From Prototheca cutis (lineage: Eukaryota > Chlorophyta > Trebouxiophyceae > Chlorellales > Chlorellaceae), in assembly GCA_002897115.2 (NCBI GenBank), contig BCIH01000005.1, forward strand, positions 622,009 to 686,008: a DNA stretch of 64,000 bases. The letters are read 5' to 3'. The notes under the pieces are model-generated. The model searched no databases, was not told where the DNA came from, and saw only the letters and a program-made list of their open reading frames with translations. Positions 11,144 to 21,759 of the stretch are shown piece by piece (position 1 is the first letter of the stretch; each line of letters opens with the position of its first letter). Position numbers and translations under genes: made by a program.

Positions 11144-12124
11144 ATGCTTCGACATACCATGCAGGTGTATGTTTGCGAGACATGTGCCGCCCACTACGAG
11201 TCGGAGGGCGGGCCGCCTGGGGCCTGCTTTATGTGCCAGGATGACAGGCAATATGTGGGTACCAACGGCGACGGTATCCAGAGATGGAGCAGCCAGAAGG
11301 TGCTATTCCGCTCTGGGTACAAGAATGTCATCACACGGGTCAAGGAGGGAGTCTACACGATTGGCTTGCAGCCCAAGCTGGGCATTGGTCAGATCGCCCA
11401 CCTCCTCCAGCGGCCCACGGGCAACATCCTCTGGGACTGCCTGCTCCTGGCCCCCGATTCCATCGAGGACATCTGGCGGCTGGGAGGCGTGCACAAGATT
11501 GTTATCTCCCACCCCCACTTTTTTACTGCCTGCTGCCACTGGGCCAAGATATTTGACTGCCCAGTCTGCATTCACAAGCGGGATAGGCGCTTCATCACGC
11601 TGCCATGCGCTTCCATCCAGGAATGGGACGGTGATGTGCTGCCTGTGGGCCCCGGACTGACGGCACATCGACTGGGCGGGCACTTCCCTGGTTCCTGTGT
11701 CATGCTGGATGACACCAACCGCACCCTCTATGCAGGTGGAAAGAGGGGACAGGTTCATTCGCTTGACAGGGTTTGCATGTACAGTCCTTGTGGTAATGCA
11801 AGACCGTATGATGATGCTGCCGGCTGCCTGTGGAGTTGTCGCATCGAAGCATGCCCACACCAATACCTTGCAACAATTGCAGGGGACACGGTGATGCCAA
11901 CGCCTGGAGGTGCGTCATTCATGTACTCTTACCCAAACCTACTGCCCCTGCCAAGCAAGGAGGTGGCGCGCATTGCGGCGCTGCTGGAGTCATTGGATTT
12001 TGACGAGGTCAGGGGTGCCTTTGAGGGCAGGGTCATCGAGCGGGACGCCAAGCGCAAGGTGCTGGCATCTGCGGCCTTGTACGTCGCCATTCTGGACGGC
12101 CATGCAGGCAAGGAGCACTTCTGA
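11144..12124 (+). CDS. Metallo-beta-lactamase-fold protein with N-terminal CxxC pair
   Basis: Exons 11144-11735 and 11883-12124 give 277 residues. The 147-nt intron is divisible by three and has no stop, so an unspliced open frame of 326 residues also exists. Splicing joins LYAG to DTVMPTPG and restores the family motif GDT. N-terminal CETC and CFMC pairs, about 15 residues apart, look like a small zinc ribbon. The fold is recognised from SHPHFFTACCHW, LGGHFPGS and GDTV with SFMYSYPN. The canonical HxHxDH is reduced to HPHFF, so binding of two metals is doubtful. Related proteins are common in plants, algae and bacteria, and most have no known substrate. A second ATG at 11159 is an equally good start. 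The gene is convergent with PDS5. Confidence 0.82.
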   Translation: MLRHTMQVYVCETCAAHYESEGGPPGACFMCQDDRQYVGTNGDGIQRWSSQKVLFRSGYKNVITRVKEGVYTIGLQPKLGIGQIAHLLQRPTGNILWDCLLLAPDSIEDIWRLGGVHKIVISHPHFFTACCHWAKIFDCPVCIHKRDRRFITLPCASIQEWDGDVLPVGPGLTAHRLGGHFPGSCVMLDDTNRTLYAGGKRGQVHSLDRVCMYSPCGNARPYDDAAGCLWSCRIEACPHQYLATIAGDTVMPTPGGASFMYSYPNLLPLPSKEVARIAALLESLDFDEVRGAFEGRVIERDAKRKVLASAALYVAILDGHAGKEHF

Positions 12125-12382
12125 GATAGGAAAGAGCGCTGCTTGTAAGAAAAATTTTGTCGATTTTCTGGTAATCACAGTGGTTTCACGGAATGTTGTA
12201 TTCTGACAGACGGACGGGGTTGGGAAATAGACGGCCGAGGGTTCGGTGTCATGCCAGAGGTTTGAGGACCTCTTGCATGCGTGTTATCGTTGAACGGTCA
12301 CGCATGAGAGCAGAAATGATCACTTCACACAAGCAAGCTGTATCCTGGTGACCAAACAAGCAGTTGCAAGGCAGCAGCTGCA
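12125..12382. other. Short convergent intergenic region, MBL / PDS5
   Basis: Only 258 bp separate the two facing stop codons, so the 3' UTRs probably overlap or lie very close. No other feature is seen. Confidence 0.4.
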
Positions 12383-15300
12383 TCATCGGTTACGGACGCG
12401 GAGTGTCCGCTTGGCGGCAAGTGGGGACAGCTGGGTCTTGGCGCCAGCCCGGGTCGCGCGGTTCGTGGGCCCAGCGGCTCTGGGGCTCAAACGCTTGCCG
12501 TGCGCGGCAGGCCCGGATTTCTTCTTCCCTGCTCGCACGCTGCCGCTCGGCGAGCACCGCCGGTTCTCTTGGTCTGGCGATGCAGAGTGCACATCACTGG
12601 CGTGTGTCCCCTCACTGGGCGTCGCCCTCAGGTGGTCTTCATCGCGCCCTTGAGTGGAGGGCGTGGCCTGCAGACACTGCCTGGTTGCATTGTCATCGAC
12701 GTCCTGCTCGTCGCCGCTTCCACTCGCACGGCTCAGTGGCCGCTGGAGACCCTCGTCATCGTCAGATGACCCTGCTCGCAAGTGCGCCAGCTTGGCGGTA
12801 TCCTCTCCTCCACGTGCTTCCCGGTCGCTGGCCATCTGCGACTCTGAGTCGGCGCGGAGCGCGTCCATGGGACTTGCAGAAGTGTGACCAGTCGGCGGCT
12901 GACTCGGCCGAGCTTTCTTCGAAGGAGGCGCCGTGCATGCTGCAGCACGGTCTTCGGACCGCCTGGCACGGGCCCGGGTGGGCGTCGGCTTGCCATGGGT
13001 GGCTTCGTGTGCAGCCACTGTCTCATCAACCGTACCTGAACTCCTCGCCCGGCTGGCGTCACACCCCTCTCCTCGCCTTGTGTCGGGCATTGGGGAAGCC
13101 AGACCCCGTGCACCTTGCCGCCTGCTGCCAGGCCCATCGCCCACGGCAGGGCCGCAATTTTTTGTGGGCTCTGAGACGAAAAAGCCAGGCTCTCGGAGCT
13201 TGATCGCAAACCCTGGGGGAAGCTGCCTGCAAGTTGCGGCGCCGGCCTGCTGCGTCAGCGGGAGGAACAGCTTGCGTGGCAGGGCGACTCCGCCGGGGGC
13301 GGCGCTGGGCCTGACGACGGTGCCTCCGGTCAGGCGGCGGGAAAGCGCGGTCAATACGCGGATGCCAAGTTCGCAGACCAACGCCACTCGTGCCCGCCCG
13401 TCGTCGCCGTACTCGGACCCCGCTTCCCGTGCACTCATGATGTCACAGTGCCGGAGCGTGTGCAGCAGCTTGCTCGTGGGGCCGATGAATCGGCTCAGTG
13501 TGGAAACCAATTCGTCCGCGGGAACCGGGTCCGCGGGCGTGATGAGTGCCTCCAGTGCAAACTGCAGTCACAGTGGCTTTTTGGATCAATTTCTGGAGAA
13601 CCATCCGATCGCAGGGCACAGGGTGCCTGGTCTTGGGTAGGAGGACGATCCATGAGCTCCCCAGCACACAGAAAAAAAACCAAGCCTCCCGACAGCAAGA
13701 AAAGCACTCCCCCCACCCAACAAGCACGGACCTGGAACATGTGGGCGAATGGCTCCAGCGCCTCTTGCAGTGTCCACGGTGCTTCGTCCTCGTCATCGAG
13801 CTGCTGACTGTCGGCCGTGGCGGCAGTGTCGGACCCGTACCTCTGCACCAGGCCCTCCAGATCTGCACCTCTTGGCAGGTCGGGGTGCTCGGCGAGAATG
13901 AACACGAGGAAGACCAGGAAAAAGTCTGGGAGCTGCTGCAGCGAAGCCGGTGCCTGTGCAGACCCATCGCGGCCCTGGGCCGTCCCTGTGCGACCCCGGC
14001 GCTCTGCGCTCTGCCGAGCGACCAGCACATAAGACCGCAGCGCATGCATGATGGCCTCCCGATTGGCGGCTGCGGGGTCGGCGCCCCCGGCCATGGCCAG
14101 CACCGCCGCATACTTGGCCGCCCGGAGTGCATGTCCCCGAGCCTGCATGGGATGAGTGTGTGTTCGTTTGATTGCTTGTAGCTTGTTGGGTAGATGTCCC
14201 ACCTTGCCAGGGTGGGACATGGGTTTGCATCCCATTAAAACCCCCAGAGACACTGGCTGCTCGGGCTGGTGGTCTCGGGTTCTCGCACCAAGACCCGAAT
14301 GCACCCGTTCGGCCAACAATCAAACGATCCTACCGACTGAGACTTGACGAGCCGGCCGAACTTTGCTCCCAGGCGTGCCCGGATCTGGGGCAGGACGTCG
14401 CAGTACCCATCCGCCAGCGCGAGGTACTGCAGGGGCGCCAGCCGCCCATCGTGCACGGCCGCCAGGCGCAGCAGGCCGGCCACAGCCTGGAAGCGAACCG
14501 CCGCAGCGTCAGGGTTGTCCAGTGCCTCCCTGTCGCCCTGCAGCCTGCAAGATGATCGTGGGTGAGAAGCGGAATGTAGAGCAGGCCGAGGCACAAGCAA
14601 GTCTGGGAACATCAAGACGCAAGAGTCCAAAGAGGGCCCCTCTCAACCCCACTCCATATTGGCCTCAGACCCTCACCCGAAGCAGTCAAACACAGGGGCT
14701 TCGGGGTCGGAATTGGTGCAGGAGACCATCAAGCTCAATGTGGTGTCCAGGCCCTTCCAGTAGGCAGGGTCCAAGTCTCCAACCGGCAGGGAATGAGGGC
14801 TGAACGCCTGGGACAAGCACTGCAGTGGACAGTCGTGGAGAGCGGGGGCTGGGCAGAGGCAGGCGGCTAACGCTGGATTGGATGCATTTGCGTCAGCCAT
14901 GTGGTGCTCCTCATGCACAATGCAGCATCACTCACCCCCCCCCCCCAAAAAAAAAAAATAAAAATAATAAATAAATAATAAAAATCTGTTGTCTCCGCAC
15001 CTTGAGGAGCAGCGCTTTAAAGGCGACGCCTGGGGAGGGCAACTCCCATTCGTACTTTCCACAGGCCAGCCCGACATCCAAGGGTTTGCTCCTGCGCAGT
15101 GTGTGTTGTGGAAGAGAGGATGGGAAGTGGGCGCTCCGAGGCAGAACTGGCAAGGCACATGTATGTACTGGTCAACGGTGGTGCATTCAACAGCAAAGAT
15201 ACGAACCTCTTGTGATCGTTGGGGAGCAACCTATCACAGATTATGGTCACAAGACGCTGTGCCAGTGGTGCCAGCGCTGGGGCGTTGGTCCCGCCGATGG

Positions 15301-18300
15301 CACTCACGACACGCAGCCTCTGCGCCGGGGGTGTTTGGTGGAGAGTGCACGAGTGTCATGCTGGCCAGAGGAAATCCTCGCGATGACACACGGTCAGAGG
15401 ACGCCCAAAAACAGGGCCCAAATGCACGACAGCATACAGACATTGCAGCAGTGCATCCCGCCCTTGTCTGGTCCAAAGAACGCACCAGGAGCGCGGTCTT
15501 GTGGTCCTTCACCGGACTGTCCACCGCGTCCAGGGCCTCAGTGCCCAGCCGGGCGAGCAGGGCTGCGGCGCGGTCGGCCGGCAGCAGGGCCGCGGCGGCT
15601 TTGACCCCGACCTTGATGGAGCCGGCAGTGCCGTGCAGGCACATGTCCCGTACGGCCTCCTCGACCTAGAGTTGGAGCATTTTTTTGTAGGATTTGTTTT
15701 TGGGGTGAATGGTGCTATCGTTGTATTTTCCTCAAATTCCTTCTTGATTGCTCCAGGCGATTCCCAAGGAATCGGCTTGGGGTGCTGAACTGTTTAAAAC
15801 GGCGGCCAGGGGCATCATCCACCGTCTCAGCGGCCGCCACCTCCAACAATAGAACCCCCTCCTACGGGGCCCCCCGCCGCGCAGGTTGCGCTCCCACCAT
15901 CCACACAAACCTTGTCGTAGTCGTCTGGGGCCGCTTGCACTGCAGAGCCACTTGCCGCAGCAGCAGCAATGACCGAGGCGGCAAATCCTGCTGCGTCCGA
16001 ATCCTCGCTGCCAAACAACCTCACCAGTGCCGCCGACTGCCCGGTCAGCAGGCCGGGGCAGTGCAAGGCCACCCCACGCACCAGCTCACGATCTGCAGCA
16101 TTGGGGATCGGTCTTAGATGTGCTTGGATGCAGCAGAGGGCCCACCAGTGGAGCGCTTTTGTTTTTTGAATTGCAATGTGGGTTGCCCACACCGCCAGCC
16201 CTTCAGCAGGAACACATAAAACAAAAGACCCCCCTGCAACTTCAGGGCCCCAACTCACAGCGCTCGTCTTCGGCCGCAGTTTCGAGGGCGGCCCCCAGGG
16301 TTTCGGGACTTAGCAGGTTGGGCATCACCCTCGTTGCCAGGGCCTTGATGCAGGCCGCACACTTGGGTGGCGCTCTCTGGAGTGGGGACGGATTTTGTGG
16401 AAAGGGTGGGGGAATTCTGGGTAGAAATTACCATTTCCCTGGTTTGGATTTCCAACCACGAGGAATGGTTCAACAGGGTTGAACAGCATACTGCTTCACA
16501 AGTACCAATGCTGCCCCATCAAACCCCCGCAGCAACCTGTGCACCGACCTTGAGGAGCTCGGTGCAGGCAGCTTGGGCATCAGTCAAACTTGTCCCTGGC
16601 AATGCCAGAGTCGCCAGCGCCCGGAGCACGCCACGGTCGCGGCTGTCAAACAGCATCTCCAGCCGCTGTTGGAGTCGCGGGCTGGGAGAGCCCGATACCA
16701 GCGTTGCGTTGAGCTGCGTCAGCCCATCGGCTTGTCCCCGGCCATGGTGCCCCGCCGAAACTGGTGGAGTCACGCCCGTGGACTTTCCCTCCCTGCCATC
16801 ACTGCTGCCATCGGTGATTTTATTGCCTGGCGAGCCAGGATCCTCAGATGCCTTGCCCGGCATGTCCGCACGTCCAAGGAGCGTCGCCTGCTGCTCCTCA
16901 CGCCGCGCGGCGCGCCGGGCGTTGACGGCCTTGGCAAGCCGCCGCTGGGCCTCCAGCTTGGCTGCCAGCAGCCGGCCCAGCCCCGCCCTGCCTGGCGCAT
17001 CCAGCGAGGCCCACAACCGTGCCCACCAGCGCGCGGCAAGATTGGATCGAAGCCCGGGATCAAACAGGCCGCCCTCGGTGCATACCTGGTCCAGCATGCC
17101 CAGCCGGCCGTCGGCCCAGCCGTCGGCGCCGTGCCCACCCGTCGTCCAGGATTGACCGCTGGCAGTCGCGCCGGCAAATGCCGCGGCCGTGCCGATCACC
17201 GCCCCCGCCAGGCGCAGCGTGGACTCTTTGGTCGTCCGTGCAGTCCGTTTGGTGGGCTTCTTTCCTTGGTGAAACGGCTGGTTTGGAGTCGGAGAACTGT
17301 TGTTGGCGGTCGTCTCTTGGGCTGCTACTGCTGCCGCCGCAGCTTCACTGTCTCGGGTCCCAATCGTGCCATCCGACCCACCATCATCCCCCGCCACCTC
17401 CGCAACAAAGCTGTCATCCTCGAGCCTGCTCCAGGCACGGATGAGTGTGGCCACGGAAGTACAGGCATCGCGACGGACAGCGGGTTTGCGATCGCGGAGA
17501 CGGCCCGCCAATGCTGTACAGGCTTCGGGCGTAACGAGCGCCGGGACACAGGCTCCCACGCTGGCAAAGGCCGTGGCCGCCGCAGAGCGCACCCGATCCT
17601 CGGGGTCCAGAAGCCGGTCGGCCAGCGCAGAAGCTGCACGCCGCGGGCCTGTGCCCGGGCCCGATTCCACGCCCTGGCGTGCCCAGGACAGGACGAGATC
17701 AGGACAAAGCCCCGCGACCTGCGCCCTGACTCGGGGTTCACGGTCTGCCAGCCGGTCAAGCAGGCAGTCAAACAGCAGCGGGTACTGGCTCAGCAGCGCG
17801 GGCCCCGAGCCGGGCAGGGCCAGGATCCTGGCTGCGGTGGTCGCCGCCGCGGCGCGTGTGCCGTCGTCCCCGGCACACCCCAGCGAATCCGCCAGCGCTG
17901 GGAGCAGCGGCGTTGTAATGTTGGGCACCCGTGCGTGGATCTGCAGCAGCGTGGTTGTGGTAGGGAGTTGATCCTTTTTCCTTGGGGGGCCCCTGTGTTT
18001 GAGTTTGTGTTTTGGGGGCCCAAGGACAATGACAACAACAGCAGTCATACAAACAAGAGACGACAGCAACAAGCGGCCCCCAACCCAACTCACCTGGTAC
18101 AAGAGCTCCATGTACCGCCCCGCAAGGCCCTCGCCGCTGACTCCCGCACCAGCGCCGCTGCCCTGCATGAAGAGCGACAGCAGGCGCTGGATCAGGGGTG
18201 CCAGCGTAGCTTGCCGCTCTCGCAGCAGAGTCCCCAGAAGGCGCCCCGCGGCGCCGGGCTGGCTGCGCAGCAGCGGCTTGAGCAGGGCCTCCAGCAGGCT

Positions 18301-19750
18301 GGCCGTCAGATCGGCTTCGTCCACGACGCAGCGAACCAGGCTCAGCACGGGTGCCTCCACCGCACTCTCGCTCGCATCGCTGGATAGTGTGTGCCAGCGA
18401 ACTGGACTCGGGTAAGGCATGCGTGTGCACGACAGGCTTGGCCATGGCGACACATGCAGCCACACTCCGAACGAAGCAATGCCTCCCCCCCTGCACCCAG
18501 CACGCCCACCACGACCACCTCCAATCCCTGAAGCTCACTTGACCCCGGCAAGCAGGCTGGCCACAAGGGTGCAGAGCACTCCGTCCGGCCGTGCTGGTGG
18601 TGGGTCGGGCTCAAGGTCCATCGCCAACATGCAGCACTTGATCTGTGAGGTGATTCCAGGGGATGGGGAGTGTACGGTGTGGAGCGGACAATGACTTGCA
18701 ATGTGCAGAGTTTTGCATCCGGGTTGCTGTGGCCAGGCCAACAACCGTACAACCCAGTCGGGCACTGGGCCAACAGATCTGGACCAGAATCAGCAGCAGA
18801 GTCCCAGGACACCTGCTCATGCAGTGCCTCCACAGGGCACTGGTCTGAACAAAATGCTCTGCTACTGCAAAAGGCGCTCTCCCTCATCACCTGATCCATG
18901 GATTCCAGCAGGCGCAGCGTTCGGGGAAACAGTGGGCTGGAGGGGTCGGACAGCCCACCAAACACACCGCTGAACAGCAGGAATATGGCCTACATTTGTG
19001 ACAGTCGTGGATGAGTGCCATCCAGGGTCAAAAGGGCTTGATGGATGCGTGTATGCATTGTTCTGCAAGTGTGCATTCAATGTACCCCCGCATATCAGCC
19101 ACCATGGAAACCCAGTCACTGTCCCATGCCACACCTTGAGGGCCGCATCGTCATAGGGTGTTTCGGGTGCGTGAATGCGTAGGGTCTGGCAGACGCAGCA
19201 TGCAGCGTATAGTTGCACCTCCTGTGGTCGATGGATGTTCCGTGGAGCAGCAAGGGTATTGGCATGTCTGCTGCCACGCTCGCCGAACGATTGAAGCCAG
19301 GGCAGATTTCAAGGCATGTATGGCCACACAACAACAAGACCACCAACTATGCATGCGCTGAGACTTGCAATGCACCGAGCCTCACGTTGCTGGGGTGGCG
19401 CAGGAGATCAACGGCGCAGAGCGCTGCACACACGGGCACCAGGGCCTTGCAAAGGTCTTGGTCGTTCTGGGCAACAGATTCCAGCTCGGTCTCCAGGTTC
19501 TGCGCGCATGGCCTCGCGCATGGAGCTTCAAACCTCCAACGGTGACAGGCACGTGCATGCCTGGGCTGGCACATGGAACCCGCCAATCGAGCATCGTTCC
19601 CGGGTTGTGACCCACCTTCAACGCCTTGACGATTGCATCCTTGGACTGAGCGCGGGGAGCCTGCAAAACTCTCAGTGTCTCTTTAATGAATGCATGATCC
19701 TGTTCAGGCGCAATGGCTCGCGCCGAAGCCTTGCCCTTGCCGCGCGTCAT
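12383..19750 (-). CDS. PDS5: Sister chromatid cohesion protein PDS5
   Basis: Sixteen exons were rebuilt from 19750 down to 12383: 19750-19616, 19499-19386, 19218-19135, 18989-18891, 18642-18539, 18379 (or 18406)-18094, 17940-16549, 16376-16259, 16092-15911, 15665-15486, 15319-15207, 15091-15001, 14807-14677, 14544-14334, 14142-13732 and 13561-12383. All phases fit, giving about 1,609 residues. The N terminus carries PDS5 hallmarks: LLRHPSNV, then LYAACCVCQTLRIHAPETPY. Next come AIFLLFSGVFGGL and the HEAT-repeat block with LADRLLDPEDRVRSAA and AGRLRDRKPAVRRDAC. The last roughly 330 residues are charged, Ser/Pro-rich and contain KKAR and GKKKS patches, as in PDS5 tails. PDS5 binds cohesin (SCC1/SMC3) with WAPL and controls cohesin release and acetylation in the nucleus. 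The start of exon 6 has two possible acceptors. Confidence 0.9.
14937..14989 (-). repeat. Intronic T-rich/poly-G tract in PDS5
   Basis: It lies just after the 5' splice site of the intron between exons 12 and 13. In the gene's sense, runs of T with scattered A are followed by about 10 G. It has the same layout as the CWF19L1, SPT5 and DGAT1 intron tracts. Confidence 0.75.
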
Positions 19751-20071
19751 GGGCGCTCTAGCGTTCTGTTCAAACTAGTCAGGCAAGGTCCCTCATGCAA
19801 GGGGAGCCAGTTTCGTCGCTCCTCGACGTGTGCTGGTCATGAGCAATATGATCTCGTTGTGTAACATTGTTCTTGCTTCACCATCGCACTCTTCATGACT
19901 GCCGTGGTGTTCGACCCTGCTGTGCTTGACAGGTGTTGCAGAGCATTGAAAAAATGTCGGAGGGCGCGACGGAAACGCCATGGATGCTCGGATCGCTATC
20001 ATATGTGATCAGTGGAACCAAAGAGCCACGCTGGGACAGCCCACGCAACCAGCTTATTCTCAGCTTTGAAA
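19751..20071. promoter_or_regulatory. Bidirectional promoter region between PDS5 and SPT5
   Basis: The two start codons are only 321 bp apart on opposite strands, so both promoters and 5' UTRs must fit here. I cannot identify a TATA box or named element. An in-frame ATG-containing extension upstream of SPT5 exists (from 19933) but lacks any family similarity. Confidence 0.5.
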
Positions 20072-21685
20072 ATGTCGTCCGAGAAGAGGGACAACGGGCG
20101 CGAGGAGGAGGAGGAGGAGGTCCGCGGGGCTCGGGGATAGCCGGGCCGGTGCCCGAGGCAGGGGGTGGCATGCCAGTTGTCCAAGGCGCCTGTACCTTAC
20201 TCAATGGATCTCCATCATGTTTATTGCAGCTTTCCTTTGACGAGGAGGAAGAGGAGGATGACGATGAAGAGGAGGAGGAGGAGCGTCGGGCGGAGACCGC
20301 CCGTCGGCCATCTTCCGCCAAGAAGAAGAAGCGGCTGAAGAAGCAGAAGCGGAGCAAGCCTCGCTCGGGCTTCATTGATGATGTGGCTGAGGAGGATGAC
20401 GATGAAGACGAAGATGTGAGTGCGGTTCAGTGTGGGATGGAAGTGAGCGCAGCAGCCAGTCGGCCAGCCGGCGGACGACTCTGTTGCAGCTGGCCCTTGG
20501 GTGTGTCAGGGAGGTGGATTGGGTTGTGCTTGTGCTCTGGACATGAGAGTGCACTGATCGATTCGTGACTTACCGGCCCCTGCAGGATGACGAGCGGTCT
20601 CGGCGTCAGAAGAGGTAGCCCATTGGCGGTGATGGGGGTGTGGCTGGGAGGTGGTGGGCCGTCAAGGGGATGAGAGTGGATGAGGCGCCCAAGAGTCGTG
20701 TGTACATGGCCTGGCCTTCCCTCCCTTTCAAAAGTGACTGCGGGTGCCTGTGGTAAACGCATGGTGCACAATCCACTTGCAGGAGCCGTTTCATCGATGA
20801 CATTGCCGAAGTGGATGATGATGAAGAAGACGACGAGCTCGAGGTTTGTGTGTGGTTGTTCTTTCTTTCTTCTTTGTTCATGTTGGTGGTGGTTTGGGGG
20901 GCTGGGCCCAGGAGCTGGCGGGGTATGTGCTTTTGCAGGCTTGGCTGGAAGTTGCGACGCAAACCCGTGCGTGCGTGCGTGCGGGCGGGCGGGCGTGCGT
21001 GTAGAAGAACATCTTTCATGTTGCAGGACCATTTCCACTTTCTTCCCGTCACCATCAGGAGGAGGGTCTGGATGACCTCATCGATGACGCCGGCGAGCCT
21101 GCCGAGAACGCTGCAGATCTGGTGGCCATGCGTCGGCAGATGTGAGTCTAGGGTTTTGTGGGGGGGTGTGGGGCCGCAGTTGCCATGGTGATGGTGCCAC
21201 CTCGCACATGGATGTTTGCACGTTCTTATGACCCTTCCCATCCGCCTACACCATTCAGGCGTGAGGCGGAGGCGCAGGCTGCCAAGGACAGCGAGATGAA
21301 CCCGGACGAGCTGCAGGCGTACCTGAAGAGCCGGTACGGCGGGCAGAGTTATCTGGGCGGCGGCGCGGGCGTGGCCGAGGACCTGGGGGCCGTGGCCCAG
21401 CAGGCGCTGCTGCCCAAGCCCTCCGACCCAAAGCTCTGGGTCGTGCGATGCGCCGAAGGCGCTGAGCGAGAAATCGTGATCTGTGAGCTGTCTTGGGGTT
21501 GATGGGTTTGGGTATGGGTACTGGGACTTCTTTTTGGTTCCCTGCCGAGATTATATATTTTGTTTTGCTTCTGTTTGTGGAGGGGTGGTGAAGGAGAGGA
21601 CGCAAGGGCGGGGCCATGCATGTCCTTGTGGCCAAGCCCCCCCACCCAGCCTCAATCGCGACAACCTCCAAACAGCTTCCTCCCT

Positions 21686-21759
<74 letters not shown>

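Noticed and set aside
16573..18387. 604-residue plus-strand frame
   Set aside because: It is the antisense shadow of the PDS5 HEAT-repeat exon, with odd composition and no motif.
19933..20071. Longer SPT5 N terminus starting at 19933
   Set aside because: The upstream sequence has no SPT5 similarity. ATG at 20072 leads directly into the acidic start typical of the family.
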